From contig NZ_FODY01000006.1 in NCBI RefSeq assembly GCF_900110485.1, positions 109,821 to 173,820 on the forward strand: 64,000 nucleotides of DNA, given 5' to 3'. A program made the position numbers and the translations under genes. This document shows, piece after piece, positions 54,672-63,235 of this stretch. The notes beneath the pieces were generated by a model. The model was not told the origin of the DNA. It did no database searches and worked only from the letters and a program-made list of their open reading frames with translations. Position 1 is the first letter of the stretch, and each line of letters opens with the position of its first letter. Source of the DNA: Propionispora vibrioides. Lineage in GTDB: Bacteria; Bacillota; Negativicutes; Propionisporales; Propionisporaceae.

Positions 54672-54686
54672 ACATAAACTTTATGT
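54672..54686. promoter_or_regulatory. Palindrome in the potABCD promoter region
   Basis: ACATAAA-C-TTTATGT inverted repeat about 125 nt upstream of potA, between it and selO. It may be an operator for a polyamine-responsive repressor. AT-rich, so chance is possible. Confidence 0.3.
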
Positions 54687-54736
54687 TTAGTTATTTTTTA
54701 AAATTATGTTTTGATTACCGCTTTACAGCCAACTTT

Positions 54737-56206
54737 TCAAGTGCCGCAAAAAGTCCGATATGGCTGGGCGGAAGGCTGTGGCAGCTCTGCATAGCAGGCC
54801 TGTTCCGGGCGATGTTCGTAAGGTCTTGCCAAGGCCCGCAGCAGTCTTTCCATAACCTGATAGTCTCCCAGCCGGACCGCGCTGTCCAAAGCTGCCTCAA
54901 CCTGGTGATTCCTGGGGATTAGCGCCGGGTTATGGCATTTCATCTGCTGTCGTACCGCCTCCGGAGTTTCCTGCTGGCGGGCCAGTCTCGCCCGCCAGGC
55001 TTCATGCCAGCGGGTAAATTCAGGATCAGCCCATAATTTGGCATCCTGGCGAGTATCAAAAGTCAAGTCCAGAAAGGTATTGGTATAATCAGCCTGCTGC
55101 TTATGCAGCAAAGCAAGCAAGCTCTCCACCAGCGTCTCGTCCTGCGCTTCCTCATTATATAGGCCCAGTTTTGCCCGCATACCGGCCAGCCAATGACGGT
55201 GGTACAATTCCGGGAATTCGGCAATAGCCGCCTGAGCGAGCTCTATCGCCGTATTTTCCTCGGCGTCCAAGAGCGGCAGCAGGGTCTCGGCAAAACGCGC
55301 CAGGTTCCAGGCAGCAATCTGCGGTTGATTTCCATAAGCATACCGGCCGTAATGATCAATGGAACTAAATACTGTCGCCGAATCATAGTTATCCATAAAC
55401 GCGCAGGGACCATAATCAATCGTTTCCCCACTGATCGTCATATTATCGGTATTCATCACCCCATGGATAAAGCCGACCAACTGCCAGGCCGCAATTAACC
55501 CGGCCTGCCGTCCGATCACGCCGCGCAGCAGCAATAGATACCGTCCGTCTGCTCCGGTCAGTTCGGGAAAATGCCGGTTAATCGCGTAGTCGGTCAGCAG
55601 GCGCAATTCCTCGGCACTGCCCCAGCGGGCAGCATATTCAAAGGTCCCCACCCGCAAATGGCTGGCCGCCACCCGGGTCAAGACAGCGCCGGGCAGTTCT
55701 GTTTCGCGCCTAATCGCCTGTCCAGTGGTTACCACGGCCAGACTGCGGGTAGTCGCAATACCAAGCCCGTGCATGGCTTCACTGATGATGTATTCCCGCA
55801 ACATCGGTCCCAGCGCGGCCCGTCCGTCTCCCCGCCGCGAGTAGGGCGTTCGTCCGGCCCCCTTTAATTGCAGGTCATACCGTTCTCCCAGCGGTGTCAA
55901 CTGTTCGCCAAGCAGTATGGCCCGCCCGTCTCCCAGCATAGTAAAATGGCCAAACTGGTGTCCGGCGTAGGCTTGAGCCAGTGGCGCCGCTCCATCAGGA
56001 AGCCGGTTGCCTGCCAGCACAGTCACACCTGCCTCACTTTTCAAATTTTCCCCAGAGAGTCCCAAGTCTGCCGCCAACGCCTCATTGCAGCAAACCAACA
56101 CAGGCGAAGGTGCCGGTTCAGGTTGCTGAGCCGTAAAAAAAACACCAGGCAGCCGGGCATAACTATTATCAAAATTCCATCCCACAGAATTTATTATCTT
56201 TTCCAT
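54737..56206 (-). CDS. selO: Protein adenylyltransferase SelO (YdiU)
   Basis: 489 residues of the SelO pseudokinase family, which transfers AMP rather than phosphate to proteins. Signatures are [39 protein letters not shown] and [21 protein letters not shown] (metal/catalytic region). The C-terminus ends TFCGT with a Cys in place of the selenocysteine found in animal homologues. SD GGAGGGA. Role in redox stress is known from E. coli; here it is inferred. Confidence 0.94.
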   Translation of the reverse strand: MEKIINSVGWNFDNSYARLPGVFFTAQQPEPAPSPVLVCCNEALAADLGLSGENLKSEAGVTVLAGNRLPDGAAPLAQAYAGHQFGHFTMLGDGRAILLGEQLTPLGERYDLQLKGAGRTPYSRRGDGRAALGPMLREYIISEAMHGLGIATTRSLAVVTTGQAIRRETELPGAVLTRVAASHLRVGTFEYAARWGSAEELRLLTDYAINRHFPELTGADGRYLLLLRGVIGRQAGLIAAWQLVGFIHGVMNTDNMTISGETIDYGPCAFMDNYDSATVFSSIDHYGRYAYGNQPQIAAWNLARFAETLLPLLDAEENTAIELAQAAIAEFPELYHRHWLAGMRAKLGLYNEEAQDETLVESLLALLHKQQADYTNTFLDLTFDTRQDAKLWADPEFTRWHEAWRARLARQQETPEAVRQQMKCHNPALIPRNHQVEAALDSAVRLGDYQVMERLLRALARPYEHRPEQACYAELPQPSAQPYRTFCGT

Positions 56207-56302
56207 ACAGCAGTCCCTCCTGATCTACAACGCTCTTACTTACTAGTATGCGCAAAACAAACCCGGCCTAATGCGCCACTGCCGCATAGCCTCGAACCAC
56301 GA

Positions 56303-56785
56303 CTAATCTATGTGCTGCAGGTACTTTTCCAGGCCGGCAAATTCCGGACTGTTCTTTACATACAAAGCGGCAAAGCTGATAGCCTGGACAGTCAGTGCCT
56401 CACATAAATGGGGGGGATTATCCGCTTTAAATCCTTCCGGGCGCAACTGACTGCATAGGAGACTGCCAAACCGCACCTCAAAAGTACGGGCAAAATGATA
56501 GCAGCAGGAAACAATCGTTTCCGGTGTCAAATTGCGTTCTGCCCCTAAAATACCAATAAACAGCAAGCCACCCTCCACCAAACCGCATTGTGCGGCAAAA
56601 CCGCCGGCGCCGTGCAAACCAACAGCCGAATAGAGCACTTGCTTCTCCAGGGATATTCCATATAGTTCAGACAGCACCCGTAAGGTAGTCGTCGCACAGT
56701 TAACGTCGTCTCGCCAATAACAGTCCGACACCCGCCGGACAATATACTCTTCTACTTCCATACGTTTTCTCACCGCCTTCACCAC
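56303..56785 (-). CDS. C_GCAxxG_C_C family (putative redox-active) protein
   Basis: Up to 160 residues. The family pattern of spaced cysteines is present: NCATTTLRVLSE (about 29-40), GAGGFAAQCGLVEGGLLFIG (about 59-78), and later CCYHF and LLCSQL. Members of this family are thought to be redox or metal proteins; function is unproven. The first codon is GTG at 56785; a later ATG (56761) has a comparable SD, so the start is uncertain. It lies 3 nt after the HAD gene and is probably cotranscribed. Confidence 0.8.
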   Translation of the reverse strand: MVKAVRKRMEVEEYIVRRVSDCYWRDDVNCATTTLRVLSELYGISLEKQVLYSAVGLHGAGGFAAQCGLVEGGLLFIGILGAERNLTPETIVSCCYHFARTFEVRFGSLLCSQLRPEGFKADNPPHLCEALTVQAISFAALYVKNSPEFAGLEKYLQHID

Positions 56786-56788
56786 GTT

Positions 56789-57445
56789 TTACCCCAACCA
56801 GCCATCCAGCTCTATTTCGGTGATATGATCGACTACCATATCGGCCCGGCTCAAGTCCTGTTTGCCGCCATTGGTATGGGGATTGCGAAAACCAATGCAA
56901 AACATACCTGCCTCTTTGGCCGCTATAGTTCCGTTCTTAGAGTCCTCAATAACCAGGCAGCGTTCCGGCGAAATGCCCAGGCGGCTGGCTGTGGCCAAAT
57001 AAACATCCGGGTAAGGCTTGCTTCTCGAAACCTCTTCCCCGCTTACCAGGTGTTGAAAATAATCGGTAAGCTTCAGTTTATTCACTACCAATTCAATCAT
57101 CTTTTTGCTGGAAGATGAAGCAATGGCTACGGGGACATTTTTTTCCTTTAATCCTTTCAGCAATGGCAGAATTCCCTGAATCGGATCTTCTGCAGTTTCT
57201 TTTACATATTTTACAAGCCCTGCCTCATGACAGGCTACCAGTTCTTCTACTGATGCCTTAATCTGATGCTCCTCCTTTAAGGCGGAAAAAATGACAGGAA
57301 TCGTCATCCCGGCAAACCGGGTCAATGTATTCGTCCCGTTGGAAAGTTTCACACCATGCTGTCTTAATGTTTCCATCGTGACACTGGCATGGACCGGCTC
57401 GCTGTCAATAATAACGCCGTCCATATCAAAAATAACTGCTTTCAT
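56789..57445 (-). CDS. HAD-superfamily hydrolase (beta-phosphoglucomutase/phosphatase-like)
   Basis: 218 residues from the ATG at 57445. HAD motif I FDMDGVIIDSEP (Asp nucleophile), motif II VAIASSSSKK and motif IV VIEDSKNGTIAAKEAG are intact, with the alpha-helical cap between. Likely a sugar-phosphate phosphatase or mutase; substrate not readable. Operon with the Cys-motif protein downstream. Confidence 0.9.
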   Translation of the reverse strand: MKAVIFDMDGVIIDSEPVHASVTMETLRQHGVKLSNGTNTLTRFAGMTIPVIFSALKEEHQIKASVEELVACHEAGLVKYVKETAEDPIQGILPLLKGLKEKNVPVAIASSSSKKMIELVVNKLKLTDYFQHLVSGEEVSRSKPYPDVYLATASRLGISPERCLVIEDSKNGTIAAKEAGMFCIGFRNPHTNGGKQDLSRADMVVDHITEIELDGWLG

Positions 57446-57529
57446 AATCACATAGCCCCATTTCTTTATAACATACGTTTATTATAACTATTTTTCCGGC
57501 ATACCGTCATTTTCTTTTTTTCATAAACC

Positions 57530-57561
57530 AAATCCCTCCTGTTCTTAAGCAGGAGGGATTT
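57530..57561. promoter_or_regulatory. Palindromic hairpin in a divergent promoter region
   Basis: Perfect 12-bp AAATCCCTCCTG/CAGGAGGGATTT with an 8-nt loop, between divergent HAD and acetyltransferase genes. No gene ends here. Could be an operator or an attenuator-like structure in the plus-strand leader. Confidence 0.35.
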
Positions 57562-57630
57562 AGTTACCTGTCGAAGTAAACGATCATATTTCTCTTATCG
57601 ATTTCACAACAGATTACGGAGGTATTTTCC

Positions 57631-58143
57631 ATGATCCGCTATGCGACGGCGGCCGATTTGCCCGCCATTTTGGCTATTTATAATGATGCCATTCTCAATA
57701 CCACGGCGGTGTACGATTACACACCACACACTCTGGAAGACCGGACAGCCTGGTATGAAACAAAAAAAAACGCCCATATTCCCATCTGGGTGATTGAAGA
57801 AGATCAGCTGGTGATCGGCTTCGCCACCTTTGGTCCGTTCCGGGCCTGGCCAGCCTACAAATACACGATTGAACACTCCATCTATGTCCACAAGGATCAT
57901 CGTGGCAAACGCCTGGGAACCCTGCTGTTACAGGAATTGATTCAATATGCCGAGACAAAAGGCTATGCCACCCTGGTGGCCGGGATCGACGGCAGCAACA
58001 AAGCCAGTCTGGTGCTGCATGAGAAGGCGGGCTTTACCAACGCGGGAACCATTCAAAAAGCTGGCTACAAATTTGGCAAATGGCTGGATTTGGTCTTTTA
58101 CCAATACCACTTGACCGGCCCGGCTAACCCAACCGAGAAATAA
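57631..58143 (+). CDS. GNAT acetyltransferase, phosphinothricin/methionine sulfoximine acetyltransferase family
   Basis: 170 residues. Starts IRYATAADLPAILAIYNDAI and has SIYVHKDHRGKRLGTLLLQELI (acetyl-CoA loop) and GIDGSNKASLVLHEKAGF, typical of PAT/MnaT proteins that acetylate the amino group of toxic amino-acid analogues. SD GGAGG. Natural substrate likely methionine sulfoximine or similar; inferred from family. Confidence 0.92.
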   Translation: MIRYATAADLPAILAIYNDAILNTTAVYDYTPHTLEDRTAWYETKKNAHIPIWVIEEDQLVIGFATFGPFRAWPAYKYTIEHSIYVHKDHRGKRLGTLLLQELIQYAETKGYATLVAGIDGSNKASLVLHEKAGFTNAGTIQKAGYKFGKWLDLVFYQYHLTGPANPTEK

Positions 58144-58148
58144 CAACA

Positions 58149-58171
58149 AGCCCTGCCAAAACGGCAGGGCT
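58149..58171. terminator. Terminator between convergent genes
   Basis: AGCCCTGCC/GGCAGGGCT stem, 5-nt loop, with ACTTTTT on the plus side; the right arm overlaps the stop of the transporter gene. Confidence 0.85.
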
Positions 58172-59060
58172 ACTTTTTAACGGATAAATATGTCCCGGCA
58201 ATAATTAGAAATCCACCGGCAATGATATAACCGCTGATACGTTCGTGTAACACGACTGCCGCCATAAGCCCGGTCAAAAAGGGTCGAAAATACAGGTAGC
58301 TTCCTACCGTTACCGACGGTAATTTAGCAAGTGCCCGGTACCAAGCTAAATACCCGTATACCGAAGCCAGCCCGCCAAGATAAAAAAGGTTAAGCCAGCC
58401 GATCCAACTGAGTGAAAAATGTTCCACTCTGGCCAGTTCAGGCAGGGAAAAGGGGATGAGCAAAACCGTCCCCACCCAGGTGGTGTATTTTACAATGGTA
58501 CGGATGGTATAGGCGGCCAGTATTTTTTTCCCAAACACACTGTAGAGGGCCCAGGAAACGGCAGTCAGTAAAATTAACAGATCTCCCCACCAGCGCCCCT
58601 GATTATTCTTTATCGCAACATCGCCATTGGTGATTACCAGTATACAACCAGCCAGCGCAAGCACCAGACCCAGAATCGTAGCAGGTTTGACCCTTTCTTT
58701 TAATAAAGTCCAGGAAATACACGCAATAAAGACCGGCGAAAGACTAATTAGAATAGAAGCATCTGTGGCATTGGTATAGTTGATGCCGTAGTGCTGCAGC
58801 AAGTAATACAAAGTTACACCGGTGGCTCCCAAGAAAGTTATCCGGCCATAGTCCGAACGCCTGATGGTCTCAGGATTGTTATAATCAATCACCAGCAGGA
58901 TCAGCGAGGCAATACCATACCGGTACAGGGCGGACAGGGCGGGAGAAATCTCAGTCAGCACATACTTGGTTGAAATAAAGGTTCCGGCCCAAATTGCCAC
59001 AACCAGCAAAAGCTCCAGATGGGTCAGATACGGCACACCCTTTTGCGTATTGTTGTCCAT
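58170..59060 (-). CDS. EamA/DMT-family transporter
   Basis: 296 residues, ten hydrophobic segments in two EamA repeats (FISTKYVLTEISPAL in the first; GDLLILLTAVSWALYSVFGKK opening the second). Members export metabolites such as amino acids. Its ATG shares one base with the stop of the upstream gene (TAATG), so they are coupled. Substrate unknown. Confidence 0.9.
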   Translation of the reverse strand: MDNNTQKGVPYLTHLELLLVVAIWAGTFISTKYVLTEISPALSALYRYGIASLILLVIDYNNPETIRRSDYGRITFLGATGVTLYYLLQHYGINYTNATDASILISLSPVFIACISWTLLKERVKPATILGLVLALAGCILVITNGDVAIKNNQGRWWGDLLILLTAVSWALYSVFGKKILAAYTIRTIVKYTTWVGTVLLIPFSLPELARVEHFSLSWIGWLNLFYLGGLASVYGYLAWYRALAKLPSVTVGSYLYFRPFLTGLMAAVVLHERISGYIIAGGFLIIAGTYLSVKK

Positions 59061-59341
59061 TAGATGATTTTTACCTCAAACAGCACAGTGCCGCCTTCAC
59101 TGTAGGGAGGTCCCGGATCAATGCATTGCACTGTTCGCGTCGTCAGACCCAGCTCTTTAAGATCTTTTCCCAGCCTGGCAGCAAACACCGCAGGATAAAG
59201 ATTGGCAAACGCAAAGCTACAAACCGCATCGCTTTCCTGCAGTGAAATGGTCGCTCCCCGCAGCACCACTTTGTCACCGGCCTTAAGTCCAGCCGCACAA
59301 TGTCCTTTTACTTCTTTAGCGGTAATCATAATATCGGCCAT
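59060..59341 (-). CDS. TIGR04076 family protein
   Basis: 93 residues ending VQCIDPGPPYSEGGTVLFEV, which matches the TIGR04076 signature (VQC.DPG...GGTV.FE). It has an internal VCSFAFANLYP. The family's function is unknown; members occur in anaerobes. Coupled to the EamA transporter and just downstream of the TrmB-like regulator. Confidence 0.8.
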   Translation of the reverse strand: MADIMITAKEVKGHCAAGLKAGDKVVLRGATISLQESDAVCSFAFANLYPAVFAARLGKDLKELGLTTRTVQCIDPGPPYSEGGTVLFEVKII

Positions 59342-59355
59342 GCCGCTTCCCCCTC

Positions 59356-60153
59356 TTAACGTTTGTTTATTAAATAGGATAGTACCGGACTATCGGCACA
59401 TAACTGCCTGAACCGGCTTTCGCCCAACGCACCAATCAGGGCGTGCCCCCACATATCGTGTTTTATATACTCTTTGGCAATTAGTACAATACTCCCGGTC
59501 GTAGTCCATACACCTTCGGTCTGCCCATTGCTGTCCACTTCACAAATAACCACTTCTTTATCATCGCCAATAACCACATTTAACCGTTTCGCCAGCCTGT
59601 CATGGGAAGATACGCCGCAGCTTTCCAGATTAACATAGTAACCGGCTTCAGCCAGCGGTTTGCCGAATACGCCGGCAATAACCCGTACACCTCGTTTATC
59701 GGCACTAGCCAGCCAATCGTTCAATAAGAATTCCTCCTCAGGCCAAAGGGACAGCAGCAAAGAGGAATTTGCCTGCTGAATCACCTTAGCCGCCCTGGCA
59801 AGGAAATGATCATAACCGGAAAAATTTAGATTAACTTCCATATCCGGCACAGGCTCTGTCTGTTTTAGACTGGATTCCAACTGCTGTATCATTGTGGTAA
59901 ACTGCTCCTGTATTTTGGCCAGGAGCGTCTCCGGCGGCACCGGATAATATTGGCCGCTGTCTGTACCGCTTTCGACAATCGCCCCCTTCACAACCAATCT
60001 GTGCAACGTCTCATAAATTTTAGCGGACGGTATTTTCCCGATCTTGCCAATCTCATAACCGTTGGCCGGATGTTTGCGAATCAGTGCATAATAGGCTTTA
60101 GCCTCATAAGAGGAAAACCCCAGTTGCTCCAGCTTTAACGTAATATCATTCAC
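59356..60153 (-). CDS. TrmB-family transcriptional regulator
   Basis: 265 residues starting at a GTG (GGGGAG 7 nt upstream). An N-terminal winged helix (about 1-70; LGFSSYEAKAYYALI then PSAKIYETLHRLV) is followed by a coiled linker and a C-terminal PLD-like/ligand domain (LLLSLWPEEE; WGHALIGALG). TrmB regulators commonly sense sugars. It heads regulator-TIGR04076-EamA and likely controls that set. Confidence 0.9.
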   Translation of the reverse strand: MNDITLKLEQLGFSSYEAKAYYALIRKHPANGYEIGKIGKIPSAKIYETLHRLVVKGAIVESGTDSGQYYPVPPETLLAKIQEQFTTMIQQLESSLKQTEPVPDMEVNLNFSGYDHFLARAAKVIQQANSSLLLSLWPEEEFLLNDWLASADKRGVRVIAGVFGKPLAEAGYYVNLESCGVSSHDRLAKRLNVVIGDDKEVVICEVDSNGQTEGVWTTTGSIVLIAKEYIKHDMWGHALIGALGESRFRQLCADSPVLSYLINKR

Positions 60154-60248
60154 TTCATCACTCCCCTATCTACTATCTTAAATTTAAAGTCTTCCCGGAG
60201 CAATAACTACCCAAGAGCAGTAGTTATTATTTTTTTGCAACAAAAAAA

Positions 60249-60266
60249 CACCGGCTTCGGCCGATG
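60249..60266 (-). terminator. Terminator of the His-rich/two-component operon
   Basis: CATCGGC-CGAA-GCCGGTG hairpin (one G-U pair) followed on the minus strand by seven T, 33 nt after the regulator stop. Confidence 0.85.
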
Positions 60267-60299
60267 CTTTTTATTGACAGCAAAAATATATATTTCACC

Positions 60300-60992
60300 T
60301 TATGTTTTAGAATTAAACCGGTAGCCGGTTCCCCAGAGAGTTTCAATAAACTCGGGATTTGCCGGGTCTTTCTCGATTTTCTTGCGCAGCTTCTGGATAT
60401 GAACGGCGACGGTAGCCACTTCGCCAAAATTCTCATCGCCCCAGATAGCAGTAAATAATTGCTCCTTACTAAAGACAATATTCGGGTTAGAAGCTAAAAA
60501 ATATAACAACTCATATTCCCTGGCCGTCAACTGCACTTCCTTACCGCTAATGCAGACGGTATGAGCGGCCGTGTTGATTTCCAGCTCCCGGTATTGCAAG
60601 ACCTCCTGAGCGGGGGCTAAGCCTTTTAGCCGCTGATACCGCTTGAGATGCGCCTTGATTCGGGCCACCAGTTCCGATGGGCTGAACGGTTTGGTCAAAT
60701 AATCATCAGCTCCCACCGTAAGCCCCCGGATTTTATCGATTTCTTCGCTCTTGGCCGATACCACAATGACGGGAATTTCCTGTCTTTTTCTGATTTCTTT
60801 AACAATCTCGAACCCGTCCTTGCCTGGCAGCATGACATCGACAACGATCGCGTCATAGATAGCGGAAGTCGCCTTTTTCAGCCCCTGCAACCCGTCATGA
60901 ACAATCTCCGCCTTATAGCCGTTAAGCTGCAAATAATCCCGCTCAAGCTCGGCAATATCCGGATCATCTTCGATAATCAGCACACGCTGCAC
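60300..60992 (-). CDS. OmpR/PhoB-family response regulator
   Basis: 230 residues: receiver with Asp52 (IVVDVMLPGKDG) and KPFSPSEL, then winged-helix domain (about 130-228; LTAREYELLYFLASNP; GTGYRFN). Start overlaps the kinase by 16 nt. Last gene of the four-gene operon with a His-rich protein and ferredoxin upstream. Confidence 0.94.
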   Translation of the reverse strand: MQRVLIIEDDPDIAELERDYLQLNGYKAEIVHDGLQGLKKATSAIYDAIVVDVMLPGKDGFEIVKEIRKRQEIPVIVVSAKSEEIDKIRGLTVGADDYLTKPFSPSELVARIKAHLKRYQRLKGLAPAQEVLQYRELEINTAAHTVCISGKEVQLTAREYELLYFLASNPNIVFSKEQLFTAIWGDENFGEVATVAVHIQKLRKKIEKDPANPEFIETLWGTGYRFNSKT

Positions 60993-62176
60993 AGTGTTTC
61001 CCCCTCACTATCCGGCCAAACCGGCAGTTCAATCGTAAAGCAGGTTCCCTTGCCCAGGGTGCTGACCACCCTAATGTGGCCCCCGTGAGCCTCGATCAAT
61101 TCCCTGGCAATAGCAAGGCCCAGGCCACTGCCGGTCATTTCCTTGGGGCGCTCTGTGTGAACACGGTAAAAACGGTCGAAAATAAAAGGCACCTTGTCGG
61201 GCGCAATGCCCGGACCATTATCGCTTATATCGATACCGACGCCCTCGGCCTGCCGGTATACTCTGACCCGGATAGCTAATTGCCGGTTTGCGTTATGCTG
61301 AACCGCATTACTGAGAATATTGTTAATCGCCTGGTGGAAGCGTTTTCCATCCAATTTAACCTGTTCCTCCCCGGTAATCACATTATCATAGCCAAAGGAG
61401 ATTGCCTGTTCCGTAAAATCCAATTGGTATTCTTCCATCAGATCATCCATAAAATTTTTAAACGGTACACACTGAAACTGAAACTCCAGCTTCTGCATAT
61501 CCAGCTTGGCAAACAAAAACAGATCATCAATTAAATGATTGACATAGACACTGTTTTGATGAATGATTTTCAAATACTTATCCGTTGTATGTGCCACTAC
61601 AGCCGTCCCTTCCAGCAAAGCCTCGGTATATCCCTGTATGGCCGTTATCGGCGTCTTTAAATCATGGGATATATTGGCAATCAGCATCTTGCGGTTTTCT
61701 TCATATTCGGCCTGGAGGATTTCACTGGCATACAGCTTTTCTGTCATATCGTTAAAAGCGTCGATGACACTGCCCAAATCACCGGATAAATCATTGCGGA
61801 CTTTGACCGTATAATTGCCCTGAGCCACTTCGTCCAGCCCCTGCTTTAACTTAATCATCGGTTTGATCACGTTCTTTTCCAGTTTCCAGAAAAAGAAGCA
61901 ATGGACCGCTTCCCTGGCGGCCAACAGCCCGGCAAACAACAGACCAAGCCATTGACTGCCGGTTATACTGAACAGGATATAAAAAACGGCGAGGCTAAAC
62001 AGAATGCCCGCCGGGCGGATATAGCGAAAATAGGTGTATTGCTGCAAGAACTTTCCATGATGATGATGCAAATGGTGCTGCTCCATATGGCGCAGACGTT
62101 CATGAAACTCCCGGCGCCTTTGCCGCGCCGCTTTGCACCGTAGACCGTCATGCCCACGCGGCCCCTGTCCAATCAT
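60977..62176 (-). CDS. Membrane histidine kinase with a His-rich N-terminus
   Basis: 399 residues. A basic N-terminal tail carries MEQHHLHHHH (about 31-40). Then come two adjacent membrane helices (about 52-90) without a real external sensor, HAMP-like region, HisKA (ANISHDLKTPITAIQGY) and HATPase (NNILSNAVQHN; DNGPGIAPDK; GSGLGLAIARELI). The His cluster lies at the membrane and could bind a metal ion. Own promoter at 62216-62244. Confidence 0.92.
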   Translation of the reverse strand: MIGQGPRGHDGLRCKAARQRRREFHERLRHMEQHHLHHHHGKFLQQYTYFRYIRPAGILFSLAVFYILFSITGSQWLGLLFAGLLAAREAVHCFFFWKLEKNVIKPMIKLKQGLDEVAQGNYTVKVRNDLSGDLGSVIDAFNDMTEKLYASEILQAEYEENRKMLIANISHDLKTPITAIQGYTEALLEGTAVVAHTTDKYLKIIHQNSVYVNHLIDDLFLFAKLDMQKLEFQFQCVPFKNFMDDLMEEYQLDFTEQAISFGYDNVITGEEQVKLDGKRFHQAINNILSNAVQHNANRQLAIRVRVYRQAEGVGIDISDNGPGIAPDKVPFIFDRFYRVHTERPKEMTGSGLGLAIARELIEAHGGHIRVVSTLGKGTCFTIELPVWPDSEGETLCSVC

Positions 62177-62215
62177 GATTCTTCACTCTTTTCCTAAAGC
62201 TTCCTTCTATAGTGT

Positions 62216-62244
62216 ATTATAGGGCAAAACAGGCGGAGGTGCAA
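62216..62244 (-). promoter_or_regulatory. Sigma-A promoter of the kinase/regulator pair
   Basis: TTGCAC (62239-62244), 17 nt, TATAAT (62216-62221) on the minus strand, 40 nt upstream of the kinase start. The -35 lies in the loop and stem of the terminator-like hairpin at 62231-62258. Confidence 0.65.
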
Positions 62245-62258
62245 AACACTTTCCGCCC
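62231..62258 (-). terminator. Internal terminator or attenuator after the ferredoxin gene
   Basis: GGCGGAAAGTG/CACCTCCGCC stem with a 5-nt loop followed by TGTTTTG on the minus strand. Overlaps the downstream promoter. Confidence 0.55.
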
Positions 62259-62270
62259 GCTCCGCCCAAT

Positions 62271-62471
62271 CTAAAATTGTAACCGTACACGATAGGCGAT
62301 TGCCTTGTGCTTGCACTTTCTCTTGCAGGCACCGCAGCGATTGCACAGAACCGTTCTGATTTGCGGTATGCCCGACTCGGTTACCTGAATAGCCCCTGCC
62401 GGGCAGACAGCCAAACAGGCCTGGCAGCCTGCGCATAGATCCGGTTTAATGTAATACTGTTTCAGTTGCAT
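62271..62471 (-). CDS. Small 2[4Fe-4S] ferredoxin
   Basis: 66 residues with two complete cluster motifs: CAGCQACLAVCP (from Cys13) and CNRCGACKRKC (from Cys43). The spacing between the motifs and the basic second half (CKRKCKHKAIAYRVRLQF) differ from clostridial 2[4Fe-4S] ferredoxins, and the second motif lacks the final Pro. It lies 12 nt after the His-rich protein gene and upstream of the kinase. Electron carrier or redox-sensor role is open. Confidence 0.85.
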   Translation of the reverse strand: MQLKQYYIKPDLCAGCQACLAVCPAGAIQVTESGIPQIRTVLCNRCGACKRKCKHKAIAYRVRLQF

Positions 62472-62483
62472 AGGAATCGCCTG

Positions 62484-63110
62484 TTACCAGGCGAAGTTCA
62501 CTTCCGCCTGCGCTGTTAACCGGTCCGGCCCTTCTTGAACAGCTTCAGCCGTAATCGACGCCTGCTTAACTTCCGCCTTGTCATTGACCAATACAGTAAT
62601 CTGCACGTCAACCGGACCGGCCTGGCTGAACTCTTGCAAAAAGCCTCCCCGGTGATGATGGCCCAGACCCCGGTGCCGTATTTTATCCTGTACCAGGCAC
62701 CGTATATCTTCCGGAAGGTCCCTGGTGTTTAGCGACAGAACGGTTTCTTGCCCTTCCCGAGTTTCCACTTGCAGAGCCTGGAAAACACTGATCATAAAAG
62801 CTATTCTGTCCAGCTTTCCCTTAATCCCTTCATGAAATTCTCCATGAAAATGATGGTGCCGCCCCCAGGCTTCGTTCTGCTCAAACCGCCCCCTGCAGCC
62901 ATGCCTTGCTCCACCAGGATGTCCTTCACACTCCATTTCGGTGGTCATCTTCAGTTTGGTTTTACCGCCGCCCAGTTGTTTCTCAAAATCGTTCCGGACA
63001 GAAAAAACTACCGTCTGACCCTTTTCCAGTTTTGCTTCCAGCGTGCCGCGTAAGTTTTCTTTGCCACGCAGCGTTGTGATCACATCGTACAACAATTTTG
63101 CTTTATTCAT
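62484..63110 (-). CDS. His-rich protein of unknown function
   Basis: 208 residues from the ATG at 63110 (AAGGAGG 9 nt upstream). No signal peptide or membrane span. Two His-rich stretches are visible, WGRHHHFHGEFHEG (about 87-100) and HRGLGHHHRGGF (about 145-156), in an otherwise mixed alpha/beta-looking sequence, with ECEGHPGGARHGC earlier. I know no family match. The His clusters suggest binding of Ni, Cu, Zn or haem. First gene of the operon with the ferredoxin and two-component system, whose kinase also carries a His cluster. Confidence 0.75.
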   Translation of the reverse strand: MNKAKLLYDVITTLRGKENLRGTLEAKLEKGQTVVFSVRNDFEKQLGGGKTKLKMTTEMECEGHPGGARHGCRGRFEQNEAWGRHHHFHGEFHEGIKGKLDRIAFMISVFQALQVETREGQETVLSLNTRDLPEDIRCLVQDKIRHRGLGHHHRGGFLQEFSQAGPVDVQITVLVNDKAEVKQASITAEAVQEGPDRLTAQAEVNFAW

Positions 63111-63183
63111 CTGCAATAACCTCCTTGGTTGTTATGAGGTTATTTTATCGGACGTATATAAACAGGCTGTAAAATATGTTTAA

Positions 63184-63199
63184 AAATTTTATAAAATTT
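63184..63199. promoter_or_regulatory. Palindrome upstream of the His-rich operon
   Basis: AAATTTTATAAAATTT, a perfect 16-bp palindrome about 74 nt before the His-rich start. On the minus strand it is followed by TTTACA and, 18 nt later, GATAAA, a weak promoter candidate. It could be the operator for the operon's own regulator. Confidence 0.35.
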
Positions 63200-63235
63200 C
63201 ACGGTAATCTCCCATTTCCTACCCAATCGCCCCTC

